Shown: positions 26,098 to 34,765, counted from the stretch's first letter. The stretch: 64,000 bases of DNA from Paracoccaceae bacterium (GCA_027489375.1 JAIXZW010000006.1:1-64000); one strand, 5' to 3'. Notes: a model not told the origin generated them from the letters alone. Numbers and translations are program-made.

Positions 26098-26289
26098 TTA
26101 ATGTCCGGCCTTTTGCACGGGCATGGGGCGGAAACGGAACAGGCTGAACAGCCCCTGAGTCACGGGCGATTCCAGCCGCTGCACCGGCATCGAAAGCGGT
26201 GCGTCGGGAAGCGCCCCCAGATCCTCGGCCAGACGGTCAAGATCGAATTGTTCCTGCTGCGACAGGTCCATCATTTCGCGTTGATCCAT
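26098..26289 (-). CDS. opgI: OpgI: small protein of the opg operon
   Basis: The gene encodes 63 residues (MDQREMMDLSQQEQFDLDRL at the start, FSLFRFRPMPVQKAGH at the end) without signal peptide or membrane span. It overlaps the 3' end of opgG by 19 bases and ends three bases before opgH. A small gene in exactly this place is described in the R. sphaeroides opgGIHC operon, so the symbol rests on synteny. Its biochemical role is unknown; coupling of OpgG and OpgH synthesis or assembly is one possibility. Confidence 0.75.
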   Translation of the reverse strand: MDQREMMDLSQQEQFDLDRLAEDLGALPDAPLSMPVQRLESPVTQGLFSLFRFRPMPVQKAGH

Positions 26290-27878
26290 TGATAAAGCCA
26301 GGTTTCGGTCAGTTTGCGTCCATAACCCGCAATATGCGCACCCAGTTCGACAACGGCAGCATCGGCAGCCGAAATGTCGATCACGAGACGCCAGATATCC
26401 GTCCCTGCTATTTTTTCAAGCGTGCTGCCCGTCAATTCACCGTTGGCGATGGTCACGACGGGTTGAACCTGCGCCTCGGCTTCAAGCGTGGCGAGCATGC
26501 CACCCTTGAAATCCACCACGAACTTGCGCGTGCCCTTTTGCGCTTCGACCCCCGAAACGCCGCCATGACCGGCGCGGGTTTCGTGGACGATGGCAAGCGG
26601 CATCGCCGGATCGTCGGGCAGGTCGCCCCAATGCAGGCGATACGAGAATTCGCGGGCGTCACCGGCCTTGACTGGCGCTTCGGGCACCCAATAGGCGACG
26701 ATATTGTCGTTCGCCTCGAGATCCGAGGGAATCTCGACCAAGCGGACATTGCCCGTGCCCCAATCGCCCAGCGGTTCGACATCGAGCGAGGGGCGGCGTT
26801 CGTAATGCGCGCCGGTGTCCTGATAGCTGTCGAAGTCGCGGTCGCGCTGGTGCAGGCCGAAGCGGCGCGGCGCGGTTTCGGCGAAATACGACCCCGTCAG
26901 TTGCGGCGGGTTGTTCAGCGGACGCCACAGCACGTCGCCATCGGCGCGTTCGATGCGCAGCCCGTCGCTGTCATGCACGTTGGGGCGATAGTCGTCGAAC
27001 TCGGCGCGGTTCTTTTCCGAGAACAGGAACATCGAGGTGAGCGGTGCAACGCCAAGCTCGGCAACATCCTGACGGAAGAACAGGCGGCAGGTCACTTCCA
27101 TCAGCGTTTCGGTGCCGGGGGTGATGACGAAGCGGTAGGCGCCCGTCACGCTCGGCCCTTCGAGGGTGGCATAGACGGTAATCGTCTCGCCCGCGCCGCG
27201 CTCCATGTAAAAGCGCGAGAAGCGGGGGAATTCCTCGGCCTTGTCGGTCGCGGTGTTCAGCGCCAGACCGCGTGCCGAAAGCCCGTAGGCCGAATTGCGG
27301 CCAAGCGCACGGAAGTAGCTTGCGCCGACGAAAGCGGTCAGTTCGTCCCATTTGTCGGGACGGTTGAGCGGATGGTTGAGCCGGAAGCCCGCCACGCCCG
27401 GCAACTGGGCGTGTTCGGGAACGCGTTTGACCAGTTCGTTCAGATATTCGAAATCGTCGGTCGAGAACTGCATCTCGGTCGCCATGCCTTGGGCGACCTC
27501 GAAGATGCGGACAGGTTCGGGGAAAAGCCAACCCATGTGGAATGCCGCAAGCCGGAAGCGCGAGTCGGTGTCGGCCCAGCGGGCGTGATCGTCGCGGAAG
27601 CGGATCAGCCGATAGTCGTCATAGCTGAGGTCGCCAAGGAACCCTTCGGGTGCCGGAGCGGTCGCGTGCGGCTTGGTGGCAAGCAGCTTCATCTCGTCCG
27701 ACAGCACATCGAAGCTGAATTGCTGCGGCGCGGCAGGGGCGGGCTGGGGCGTGCTGCCCGTTTCCTGTGCACGGGCCGCCAAGGGCAGACCCAAGACGGC
27801 GGCCGGAGCCAGCGTTGCGGCAAGTGCCAGCAGCGCACGGCGCGAAACGTGGTCGTTCTTCGTCCGATATGTCGACAT
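26271..27878 (-). CDS. opgG: OpgG: periplasmic glucan biosynthesis protein
   Basis: The protein has 535 residues from the ATG at 27878. The N-terminus contains a twin-arginine motif (HVSRRALLALAA) and a hydrophobic signal ending near AARA, so it is exported. The mature protein follows the MdoG/OpgG family, with FSFDVLSDEMKLLATKP early, WLFPEPVRIFEVAQG and FFRQDVAELGVAPLTSMFLF. OpgG shapes or branches the glucan backbone made by OpgH in the periplasm. It is the first gene of the opg operon. No strong ribosome binding site precedes the start; a TTG nine bases upstream is possible. Confidence 0.92.
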   Translation of the reverse strand: MSTYRTKNDHVSRRALLALAATLAPAAVLGLPLAARAQETGSTPQPAPAAPQQFSFDVLSDEMKLLATKPHATAPAPEGFLGDLSYDDYRLIRFRDDHARWADTDSRFRLAAFHMGWLFPEPVRIFEVAQGMATEMQFSTDDFEYLNELVKRVPEHAQLPGVAGFRLNHPLNRPDKWDELTAFVGASYFRALGRNSAYGLSARGLALNTATDKAEEFPRFSRFYMERGAGETITVYATLEGPSVTGAYRFVITPGTETLMEVTCRLFFRQDVAELGVAPLTSMFLFSEKNRAEFDDYRPNVHDSDGLRIERADGDVLWRPLNNPPQLTGSYFAETAPRRFGLHQRDRDFDSYQDTGAHYERRPSLDVEPLGDWGTGNVRLVEIPSDLEANDNIVAYWVPEAPVKAGDAREFSYRLHWGDLPDDPAMPLAIVHETRAGHGGVSGVEAQKGTRKFVVDFKGGMLATLEAEAQVQPVVTIANGELTGSTLEKIAGTDIWRLVIDISAADAAVVELGAHIAGYGRKLTETWLYQWINAK

Positions 27879-28402
27879 AGAAGCCAATACCCAAAGGGAT
27901 AACGCGCAAGGAGGAGGGGGCGCGACTCAGGCGCGGATATAGATGCGAGCGCAAGCGGACTGCAAGCGGACTTCAACCGCCTGTGATGGGAATGGCGATA
28001 AATTGCTTCCCTTTATTCAACGCTTTGCACGGAAATTGCGCGCCGCCCATGCTGCAAGTGCGAAAGTTGCGCGATCGCCGGCGGAGCGGTCAATCTGCCG
28101 CAGGGCGAAGCGGCCCGCGCCGATGCGGGAATTCCCGAAATGAGCGGCAGGGGGCGGAACTGTCCGCCGTGCGTGGACAATGCGTGCGAATCTCCGGCCG
28201 TGTCATGCGCCGATGCGAACGGGGGCGCCCAAGCCTGTTCCGAACCGGACCATATTTTCGATTTGTTAATATATTTCATAAGGTTGCCTCGCCTCGTGTT
28301 GATTTTGTCACAAGCGATGCGACAGGGACTGAGGACAGTTTACGGAATTAAGGTTTGTTAATAAGATTGTCGGAAATTATCATTTGAGAACGGTAAAATC
28401 CC
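27879..28402. promoter_or_regulatory. Divergent intergenic region of 524 bases between opgG and the Tad locus
   Basis: I see no gene here. The opgG side holds a perfect tandem duplication of GCAAGCGGACT at 27951-27961 and 27962-27972, about 75 bases upstream of the opgG start. The Tad side turns AT-rich from about 28250 and contains TTAA-GGTTTG-TTAA at 28348-28361, ending 42 bases before the first Tad gene. Two promoters pointing away from each other are expected. Confidence 0.55.
28348..28361. promoter_or_regulatory. TTAA-N6-TTAA motif 1, upstream of the TPR lipoprotein gene
   Basis: TTAA occurs at 28348-28351 and 28358-28361, exactly 10 bases apart, in the promoter region of the first Tad gene. 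It is one of five such motifs (see also 29453, 31405, 31874 and 41048). It resembles the CtrA site TTAA-N7-TTAA but is one base shorter. Confidence 0.5.
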
Positions 28403-28924
28403 ATGCGCGCTATCCTTCTTTGCAGCGTCTTTCTTGGGCTCGCTGCCTGCACCGAGAACAGTCTGGGCAGCCTGTCTTCAACCTCGGACGGCGCCGCCTC
28501 GGTGGCCGACACGTCGAACGTCGCCTATTATCCCGATGACCAATTGATCGTGTCCGGCAAGACCCAGTTCCGCGAGGGGAATTACGGCAAGGCATTCACC
28601 GCTTTCAAGAAAGCGCTCGACGTCCAGCCGCGCGATCCGCAAGCCCTGCTCGGTTTTGCCGCCTCGGCCGATATGCTGCGCCGCTTCGATCAGTCCGATG
28701 CCGCCTATCGCGCGCTTCAGCCGATGATCGGCAACCGGATCGAATTCCACAACAACTTCGGCTACTCGATGCTGCTGCGGGGCAATCTGCAAGCCGCGCG
28801 CAAGCACTTCCTGATTGCCTACGAGATGGACCCGTCGAACCAGTTCGCGGCCAACAACCTCGAGATGCTGCGCAATTCGGTCAGCTATCCGAAGCGTTCG
28901 GCTGGCGACCTTCAGGGCATCTGA
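28403..28924 (+). CDS. Tad-locus TPR lipoprotein (TadD-like)
   Basis: The 173-residue protein has a lipoprotein signal with lipobox LAAC (cysteine 16), so it is probably anchored in the outer membrane. The rest is mainly two to three tetratricopeptide repeats (FREGNYGKAFTAFKKALDVQ, then RDPQALLGFAASADMLRRFD, then NNFGYSMLLRGNLQAARKHF). TadD-type TPR lipoproteins act as pilotins for the Tad secretin, here the CpaC encoded at 33040. It is the first gene of the locus and is followed after 8 bases by the prepilin peptidase gene. Confidence 0.85.
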   Translation: MRAILLCSVFLGLAACTENSLGSLSSTSDGAASVADTSNVAYYPDDQLIVSGKTQFREGNYGKAFTAFKKALDVQPRDPQALLGFAASADMLRRFDQSDAAYRALQPMIGNRIEFHNNFGYSMLLRGNLQAARKHFLIAYEMDPSNQFAANNLEMLRNSVSYPKRSAGDLQGI

Positions 28925-28932
28925 GCAATCCG

Positions 28933-29415
28933 TTGGAAATCGTCGACATCGTCGTGTCGGCCCTTTCGCTGGTCCTGCTGGCACGGATCGCATGGATCGA
29001 CTTCAGCACGTTGCGCATTCCGAACCGTGACGTGCTGGCGCTTCTGGCGCTGTCCGTCGTCCTTGTCGTGCCGGGGGTGACGGGGGCGGGTATGGCCAAT
29101 CTCGTGCCCGGGATATTGCTTTTCGGGCTTGGCGTGCTGTTCTGGCTTTTCCGCATGATGGGTGCAGGAGACGCCAAGCTGTTCCTGCCCTTGGGCATCC
29201 TGATCGGCTGGGACGGGATCTTGATATTTGCCGTCGGCCTTTTGCCGTTTTCGCTGGTGCTTCTGGGGCTGATCTCGCTTGGCAAGCGCGGGCTGGCGGG
29301 GCAGGGCGCGATTGGCCGCAGGCTGGCCGAACTGTCACAGGTCGGCGGCATCCCCTACGGCGTTCCCATGGCCGCAGCCGCTTTCGTCGCGGTTCTCTGG
29401 CGCCTGATGCTTTGA
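28933..29415 (+). CDS. cpaA: CpaA/TadV prepilin peptidase
   Basis: The 160-residue protein appears to start at a TTG (28933); no suitable ATG exists upstream within the gene. It is an inner-membrane aspartyl protease with about five spans. The two catalytic aspartates lie in WIDFSTLRIPN and in the GxGD motif GAGDAKLF. It would cleave the Flp pilin and TadE-like pseudopilins after glycine. It begins 8 bases after the TPR lipoprotein gene, so translation may be coupled to that stop codon. Confidence 0.9.
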   Translation: MEIVDIVVSALSLVLLARIAWIDFSTLRIPNRDVLALLALSVVLVVPGVTGAGMANLVPGILLFGLGVLFWLFRMMGAGDAKLFLPLGILIGWDGILIFAVGLLPFSLVLLGLISLGKRGLAGQGAIGRRLAELSQVGGIPYGVPMAAAAFVAVLWRLML

Positions 29416-29452
29416 CCGTTCGGCTGCGTTCTTTACAGACGGATGTGTCGGG

Positions 29453-29466
29453 TTAATACTTATTAA
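29453..29466. promoter_or_regulatory. TTAA-N6-TTAA motif 2, upstream of tadG
   Basis: TTAA at 29453-29456 and 29463-29466 with spacer TACTTA, ending 55 bases before the tadG start in the short gap after cpaA. The second half extends to TTAAC, as in CtrA half-sites. Confidence 0.5.
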
Positions 29467-29521
29467 CTCGGGTGGGGGCACCCGGACAAACGGGGCGCAG
29501 GATTGACGCGCCTGCTGGGCA

Positions 29522-31225
29522 ATGGGTTTGAACATGCGGAATTTCTTCGGGTCCGAACGCGGCTACGTGCTGATCCTGACGCTGATTTTCATGCCCGTCT
29601 TCATCGGGATCGGGCTTCTGGTCATCGACATCGGGCGCGGGAACAACGCCCAGCAGGACCATCAGGCCGCCGCCGATGCGCTGGCCCTTGCCGGTGCGCG
29701 CGAACTGGATGGACGGTCCGACAGCATGACGCGGGCCAAGGCGGCCATGACGCAGATTTCCAACACCGTCAGCTTCCTGACGGTCAATCCTTCGACCAGC
29801 ACGCAGACCCTCAGCTACACGACGGACAGCACGACGCCGTTCAACGTGATCTTCCTGCGTGCGATCCCGACCAAGACGAACGCCGACCCCGCCTCGATGG
29901 TCGATGATGACAAGCCGATCGACCTGGCCTTTGCGCAGGCCAATGTCGCCAATACGGGCGAAGAGGCGGAGTACGTCTACGTCTTCTCGCGCACCGACAG
30001 CTTGCGGTCCTTCTTTTTCAACCCGCTGACCCGCCTGACCGAAGATGTTCCGGTCGGTGCCGTGGCCGTGGCGACGCTGAACCGTTCGACCTGCGATCTT
30101 GCCCCGATCTTCATGTGCAACCCCTTCGTCGGCACGCAGAACGGCGCGACAGCTAAGGAAAAGCTGCTTTCCGCCTTTACCAGCGGCGCGCTGCACGGGC
30201 GCATGATCAAGCTGAGCGCAAACCCCAACAACGCGAAGCCCGGGCCGGGCAACGTCGGCTATCTGCGCACGCTCGGCAACGGCGCGCCCCAACTCGAAGC
30301 CGCCCTGGCCGGCGTTCCCTATCCGGAATGTGTCACCCTGACGCCGACTGTGGAAACGCAACCCGGTGCCGTCACCTCGGCTGCGAACGGTTTCAACACG
30401 CGCTTCGACATCTACAACGGCAACAACGGCGCTTCCAGCGCGAGCGGTCCTTTCCCCCCCGCCGAGAACGTCCGCAAGGGCTGGCGGAGCAACAGCGGAG
30501 CGGTGGGGTGCGTCTCCAACCCTGCCGATCTCGACACCACGCTGACGCCGGTCTTTTCGGACAACCGCGACGCGGCGACGGCCGAACTCGGCGTGGCTTA
30601 CGCGGATGTCATGCGTGACGGTCCGTGGAACGTGTTCGAAAGCATCACCGTTCCCGTGAAAACCGGCCCGAACCAGTCCTCGGACATCACCTACGCGCCC
30701 TATTGGCCCACCCTCTACCCCAAGGCGACATTCGGCATCATCGGGGCGAGCGATCCGATTACGGCGACAGAGCGCGAGAATATCCGCAACCGTGTCAGTT
30801 CCGACCCGACCAAGGATCCGTCGCGCTATGACGTCTATAAATACGAAATGACGCACGACGCGCAGGGCAATCCGACGTCCGATATTAACGCCTCGCTCGT
30901 CGGCACGGTTGGTTCGTTGCAGGTGGTGTCCGAAGAAAAGGCCTATAAACAGTGCTACACCAACCCCTCGCCGCCCGCTTATGTCAATGACCGGCGGACG
31001 ATGTTCGTCGCTGTGGTCGACTGCGCGCGCGAGGATATCAGCACCACTGGCGCGTCCGAGGTGCCCGTCGATCTGTTGGCCAAGGTGTTTCTGGTGAACC
31101 CGCTGCGTGCGACGGGGAACAATCCGGGATCGCAAAGCTTCGACTTCGAGATCATCGACGTGTCCGAAGGCAGCAACGGCGGGATCGAGGATTTCATCCG
31201 CGACGACGCGGTTCTGGTGCGCTGA
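29522..31225 (+). CDS. TadG-like pilus assembly protein
   Basis: The 567-residue protein has one N-terminal membrane span (VLILTLIFMPVFIGIGLLVI, about residues 16-35) after the short leader MGLNMRNFFGSERG, and a large extracytoplasmic domain. The sequence after the span (DIGRGNNAQQDHQAAADALA) is the classical Tad pseudopilin/TadG pattern. No von Willebrand MIDAS motif is evident. A second ATG at 29534 is an alternative start. TadG-type proteins are thought to anchor or stabilise the pilus at the envelope. It has its own upstream gap and TTAA motif, so it may be a separate transcription unit. Confidence 0.85.
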   Translation: MGLNMRNFFGSERGYVLILTLIFMPVFIGIGLLVIDIGRGNNAQQDHQAAADALALAGARELDGRSDSMTRAKAAMTQISNTVSFLTVNPSTSTQTLSYTTDSTTPFNVIFLRAIPTKTNADPASMVDDDKPIDLAFAQANVANTGEEAEYVYVFSRTDSLRSFFFNPLTRLTEDVPVGAVAVATLNRSTCDLAPIFMCNPFVGTQNGATAKEKLLSAFTSGALHGRMIKLSANPNNAKPGPGNVGYLRTLGNGAPQLEAALAGVPYPECVTLTPTVETQPGAVTSAANGFNTRFDIYNGNNGASSASGPFPPAENVRKGWRSNSGAVGCVSNPADLDTTLTPVFSDNRDAATAELGVAYADVMRDGPWNVFESITVPVKTGPNQSSDITYAPYWPTLYPKATFGIIGASDPITATERENIRNRVSSDPTKDPSRYDVYKYEMTHDAQGNPTSDINASLVGTVGSLQVVSEEKAYKQCYTNPSPPAYVNDRRTMFVAVVDCAREDISTTGASEVPVDLLAKVFLVNPLRATGNNPGSQSFDFEIIDVSEGSNGGIEDFIRDDAVLVR

Positions 31226-31566
31226 GAAATGGGGCGAAATCTTGGCGGGCCGCTCTACCCGAGGCAGCGAATCGCTTTGGATCGATTCCCGTCCGTTCGG
31301 TTAGGTCCAAAGCTGATTTTCGGATGTTTTCTGCGCGCTCGGGTTGTGATTGCTGCTTCCGGCGCAACATTCCCTGCGAAAACGCAGAACAGGGAGCCAA
31401 ACTCTTAACAAATATTAACATTCTCTTGACCGCCACCGCGCAGTCACGGCATTAACAATTCATAACAAGTGCGGCAAAATTTAGTCGGTGAGTTGGAAGC
31501 AGTAAGGCAACGGGCACGGAGTGGGGGCTAGGTGCCACAATGGATTTAACCTTGGAGAACGACCAA
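31226..31566 (+). promoter_or_regulatory. Leader and promoter region of the Flp pilin gene (341 bases)
   Basis: No gene is seen. The region is AT-rich near 31400-31490 and holds TTAA-CAAATA-TTAA at 31405-31418 and a possible -35 box TTGACC at 31426-31431, followed about 18 bases later by an AT-rich stretch (CATTAACAATTCATAAC) that could hold the -10. If so, the pilin mRNA has an untranslated leader of about 100 bases. The spacing suggests that a regulator bound at the TTAA pair would overlap the polymerase site. Confidence 0.45.
31405..31418. promoter_or_regulatory. TTAA-N6-TTAA motif 3, upstream of the pilin gene
   Basis: TTAA at 31405-31408 and 31415-31418 with spacer CAAATA; both halves read TTAAC. 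It lies just upstream of the candidate TTGACC -35 box of the pilin gene. Confidence 0.5.
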
Positions 31567-31764
31567 ATGCGTATGCTTATCTCGAATTTGATGGCCCGCT
31601 TCACCCGCGACGAAGACGGCCTCGCCCTGACCGAATACCTCATCCTGCTCGGCCTGCTCGTGGGTGGCGTGGTTGCTGCCGTCCTCCTCATCGGTGAAGA
31701 CCTGAGCACCGCGTGGGACAGCTGGGCAACGTGGTTCGACACCGCCAACCTCGACGCTCCGTGA
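31567..31764 (+). CDS. flp: Flp/Fap-type major pilin
   Basis: The gene encodes 65 residues from the ATG at 31567, which has GGAG nine bases upstream; an ATG at 31540 would add nine residues. The class-specific prepilin motif is present: cleavage expected after G18 in RDEDG, leaving LALTEYLILLGLLVGGVVAA with the conserved E(+5) and Y(+6). The mature pilin of 47 residues is one hydrophobic helix with a short polar end (STAWDSWATWFDTANLDAP). It would be processed by CpaA and assembled by CpaF/TadB/TadC. It is monocistronic or leads the next genes, with a hairpin following. Confidence 0.93.
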   Translation: MRMLISNLMARFTRDEDGLALTEYLILLGLLVGGVVAAVLLIGEDLSTAWDSWATWFDTANLDAP

Positions 31765-31792
31765 TCGGTGCGACCTGCATGGCCTGAAGCAA

Positions 31793-31817
31793 CCGGCAGC
31801 ACCCTGCGTGCTGCCGG
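31793..31817 (+). terminator. Hairpin after the pilin gene
   Basis: A nine-base-pair stem CCGGCAGCA (31793-31801) / TGCTGCCGG (31809-31817) with a seven-base loop lies 28 bases after the pilin stop. No long T tract follows, so it may be a partial terminator or a 3' stabiliser that keeps pilin mRNA abundant. Confidence 0.6.
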
Positions 31818-31873
31818 ATTACCTATTTGAAGCAATTTTGCGGCGCGGAATGCGTGTCATGTGCGCCTCACAA

Positions 31874-31887
31874 TTAAGAAACGTTAA
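31874..31887. promoter_or_regulatory. TTAA-N6-TTAA motif 4, upstream of cpaB
   Basis: TTAA at 31874-31877 and 31884-31887 with spacer GAAACG, directly followed by another TTAA (31888-31891). It ends about 80 bases before the cpaB start, in the gap after the pilin hairpin. Confidence 0.5.
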
Positions 31888-31968
31888 TTAACCACTTCGG
31901 CCCTCCGTTTCGTTCTGTTAGTTTTATGAGCAACGGGTTTAGAGCCGAACAGGGCAGGGTAATTCGAA

Positions 31969-32979
31969 ATGCGGGCTTCTACTGTCATCAGTTTCGTCGT
32001 CGCGCTTGTGCTGGCCGGTTTGGCTGTCGTCGGCGTGCGCGGCTGGCTTGAAGCGCAGCGCGTGTCGCTCGCGCAGTCGGCCCAGCAGGACGAAGGCAAG
32101 CCGAAGAACTATGTCGTCGTCGCCAAGGAAAGTCTCGGCTTCGGGGATCGCGTCACGGGCGATCGTGTCGAACTGCTTGAATGGGCAAGCGACCGCGTGC
32201 CAGAGGGCGCCTTCAGGACCGTCGAGGAACTTGTCGGTGCGGGCGAAGAGGACGCGCGCTACGCCTTGTCCTCCATCGAGCCGGGCGAGCTTATCCTGCC
32301 GGGCAAGATCACCACGCCGGGCCAGCGCGCCAAGCTTTCCACCGCGATCACGCCGGGCATGCGGGCCATTTCGATCCGCGTGAACGATGTTCTGGGCGTT
32401 GCGGGCTTCGTGCTTCCGGGCGACCGCGTCGATGTGATGCTGACCCGTGACGAGGGGCGCGGTCCTTTCGTCGACATCCTGCTGCAAGGCGTGCGCGTCG
32501 TCGCCATCGACCAGACCGCCGATGACCGCACCGACCAGCCGAGCGTCGTGCGGACCGTGACCTTCGAAGTGACCACGGACGAAGCGCAGAAACTGACCCT
32601 TGCCGCCAATATCGGGACCTTGTCGCTGGCGTTGCGCAACATCGGCGCGGGGCAGATGGAAAAGACCGACCGTGTCACCGTGGTCGATCTGAACGACATC
32701 GACAGCTCCAAGCGCGATCAGGAACTGGCGCGGGCGCAGGCCGAACTTGCCGCCGCACGCGCAGCGCAGGACCAGACCAGCGCCGAAGCGCTTGCCCGTG
32801 TCGCCAAGCTGGAATCGGAACTGGAGCAACTGCGTCAGGCTGCGGCCGAAAAGCCCGCCGAACCCGTTGCGGCCGAAGCGCCCGCACCGGCGACGGCGGA
32901 CCCCGACTTTGCCAATGTGGGCGTCATCCGGGGCGGGCAGCGGGCGGAATACAGGGTTCTCAGCTACTTCGGGCAGTAA
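31969..32979 (+). CDS. cpaB: CpaB/RcpC Tad pilus assembly protein
   Basis: The 336-residue protein has an N-terminal signal/anchor (VISFVVALVLAGLAVVGVRG) and a SAF-type domain (NYVVVAKESLGFGDRVTGDR, then GELILPGKIT). The CpaB core follows, with MRAISIRVNDVLGVAGFVLP and GDRVDVMLTRDE. The C-terminal third is an alanine/glutamate-rich coiled coil (about 245-295) and a proline-rich tail. CpaB is periplasmic and is thought to support the secretin and bind peptidoglycan. It starts the main Tad operon that runs through tadC. Confidence 0.92.
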   Translation: MRASTVISFVVALVLAGLAVVGVRGWLEAQRVSLAQSAQQDEGKPKNYVVVAKESLGFGDRVTGDRVELLEWASDRVPEGAFRTVEELVGAGEEDARYALSSIEPGELILPGKITTPGQRAKLSTAITPGMRAISIRVNDVLGVAGFVLPGDRVDVMLTRDEGRGPFVDILLQGVRVVAIDQTADDRTDQPSVVRTVTFEVTTDEAQKLTLAANIGTLSLALRNIGAGQMEKTDRVTVVDLNDIDSSKRDQELARAQAELAAARAAQDQTSAEALARVAKLESELEQLRQAAAEKPAEPVAAEAPAPATADPDFANVGVIRGGQRAEYRVLSYFGQ

Positions 32980-33039
32980 TCGGGACAAGAGCAGAGGCTC
33001 CCGACAAGGGGGCGGGTGGACAGGAAATTGGGTCTTGAA

Positions 33040-34512
33040 ATGAACAAAACGCAAGGAAAGAAGCGGCTCATTCCAGCCGCCGGATGGCGCGCATTGGGGT
33101 TCGTCCTCGCCGCTGTCATGATGGTCGGGGCCGGCGTGCCGGGTGCGGCAATGGCGCAGGATACGCGCTTCGTCACCCTCGGGGCCAAGGTTGACCCCAT
33201 CGTCGTCACCCCCGGCTTCACCCTGACGGTCGAAGTCGACAAGGCCTATACCGATCTTGTCGTGGGCAACCCCGGCGTGGCCGATGTGTTCCCGCTGACC
33301 GACCGTTCCGTCTATATCCAGGGCAATGCGCCGGGCGCGACCAACGTTGCGCTTTACGACGGGCAAAAGAAGCTGATCGGGTCGATCATCGTTCAGGTCC
33401 GCGTCGATTTCGGCGAATTGCAGGAAGCGATCAACCGCGCCGTGCCGAGTTCCAGCGTCGAGGTGTCGAACGTCAACAACCGCGTCCGGCTTTCGGGCAG
33501 CGTGCGTGACGGTCTGGACCTTCAGCGCGTGCTCGAAATCGCACAGCAATACAGTGCCGCCGATGTGCCGGTCGTGAATGCCGTCCGTGTGGTGGACCCC
33601 CAGCAGGTCCAGCTCGACGTGCGCATCCTCGAAGTCAACCGCAACGCGGGGCGCGCGCTTGGCTTCCAGTGGGGCAACGGCAGCCGCACCGTCACCGATG
33701 ACAATGGCAACACCACTGTCATTGCGGGCGACGAATTCACCACCCCGCCCTCGTCGGCCGATGTCGGCACGCAGATCAGCACGGTGCTGCGCCTTGCCGG
33801 CAACCAGGTCGATCTCGTGATCAATGCGCTCGAGGCCAAGGGTCTGGCGCGGCGCCTTGCGAACCCGCAGCTTGTCACGTCGAACGGCATCGAAGCGAAC
33901 TTCATCGTCGGCGGTCAGGTGCCTTTCACCTCGACCACCACCGATTCCGAAGGGAAGCAAAGCACGGGAACCGAATTGAAAGATGTCGGCGTGAAGCTGA
34001 CCTTCCTTCCCAAGGTTCTGGATGGCGGCATCATCTCGTTGCGGGTGCAGCCCGAAGTGTCCAACATCGACGACCAATACGCTGGCGCCGATGGCAACCC
34101 GGGCATTTCGACCCGCCGTGCCGATACGACCGTATCGCTGATGGATGGCCAAAGCTTCGCCATCGCCGGTCTGCTGCAGGTCGACAATGCGCGCACCATC
34201 AGCCAGACGCCGTGGATCGGGCAGGTGCCCGTGCTCGGCGCGCTCTTCCGCTCGACCGAGTTCCAGAAGCGTGAAACCGATCTCGTGATCCTTGTCACGC
34301 CGCATCTTGTCGATCCGGCCTCGCCGAACCAGCCGCTGCGGTCGCCGCTCGACGACACGCGGTCGACCAACGATGTGGAGCTTTTCCTGCTCGGCATGAT
34401 GGAAGTGGACCGCAAGACGATCAACGCTTTCCGCACCGGCGAAGGGATCGTCGGACCCTACGGCCACATGATCGACCTGGAGTACAGCGATGCCCTCATC
34501 AACAAAAAGTAA
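33040..34512 (+). CDS. cpaC: CpaC/RcpA secretin of the Tad pilus
   Basis: The protein has 490 residues from the ATG at 33040 (MNKTQGKKRLIPAAGWRALG); an in-frame GTG at 33016 with AAGGGGG upstream would add eight residues. After the signal peptide come an N-terminal secretin domain (VTPGFTLTVEVDKAYTDLVV, then DRSVYIQGNAPGATNVALYD), a BON-like segment (VSNVNNRVRLSGSVRDGLDL) and the C-terminal secretin pore (VGVKLTFLPKVLDGGIISLR, then VPVLGALFRSTEFQKRETDL). It forms the outer-membrane channel for the Flp pilus. Confidence 0.93.
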   Translation: MNKTQGKKRLIPAAGWRALGFVLAAVMMVGAGVPGAAMAQDTRFVTLGAKVDPIVVTPGFTLTVEVDKAYTDLVVGNPGVADVFPLTDRSVYIQGNAPGATNVALYDGQKKLIGSIIVQVRVDFGELQEAINRAVPSSSVEVSNVNNRVRLSGSVRDGLDLQRVLEIAQQYSAADVPVVNAVRVVDPQQVQLDVRILEVNRNAGRALGFQWGNGSRTVTDDNGNTTVIAGDEFTTPPSSADVGTQISTVLRLAGNQVDLVINALEAKGLARRLANPQLVTSNGIEANFIVGGQVPFTSTTTDSEGKQSTGTELKDVGVKLTFLPKVLDGGIISLRVQPEVSNIDDQYAGADGNPGISTRRADTTVSLMDGQSFAIAGLLQVDNARTISQTPWIGQVPVLGALFRSTEFQKRETDLVILVTPHLVDPASPNQPLRSPLDDTRSTNDVELFLLGMMEVDRKTINAFRTGEGIVGPYGHMIDLEYSDALINKK

Positions 34513-34684
34513 GCGGGTCGTCCTGCTCTGTGTGCTTGCGGCGGTCCTTTCGGGATGTGCCGACTACATGAACCGCCGCGACTCTGTCTCGGCGCGTGCG
34601 GGGAATGCCGTCGAAGGCAATCTGGCGATCCAGACGATCAACCCCCAACCTCCGGCTGCATTCAAGAACCGCACCGGCGGTTGA
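34490..34684 (+). CDS. Small Tad-locus lipoprotein (CpaD position)
   Basis: The 64-residue protein has a lipoprotein signal with lipobox LSGC near residue 23 and the short mature part ADYMNRRDSVSARAGNAVEG plus NLAIQTINPQPPAAFKN. It overlaps the cpaC 3' end by 23 bases. In many Tad loci the gene after the secretin is CpaD, a lipoprotein of about 200 residues. The RRDSVS...GNAVEGNLAIQTINP segment resembles the central part of such proteins, so this may be a minimal CpaD. It probably helps secretin assembly. Confidence 0.75.
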   Translation: MPSSTKSKRVVLLCVLAAVLSGCADYMNRRDSVSARAGNAVEGNLAIQTINPQPPAAFKNRTGG

Positions 34685-34693
34685 CATGGAAAA

Positions 34694-34760
34694 CCGGCAG
34701 CGATGCATCCCGCACCGCTGCCGGACAGCTTGATCAGGCCCGCGCGGACTTGGTCCGCGC
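34694..34760 (+). repeat. Two stem-loops between the small lipoprotein and tadE
   Basis: Hairpin 1 pairs CCGGCAGCG (34694-34702) with CGCTGCCGG (34716-34724). Hairpin 2 pairs GCGCGGAC (34742-34749) with GTCCGCGC (34753-34760) around a three-base loop, ending five bases before the tadE start. Hairpin 1 has nearly the same stem as the hairpin after the pilin gene. They may modulate mRNA decay or translation inside the operon. Confidence 0.6.
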
Positions 34761-34765
34761 ATTTG

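Noticed and set aside
31939..34467. An 842-codon minus-strand frame opposite cpaB and cpaC
   Set aside because: It mirrors the codon pattern of the real genes and has no start region or motif of its own.
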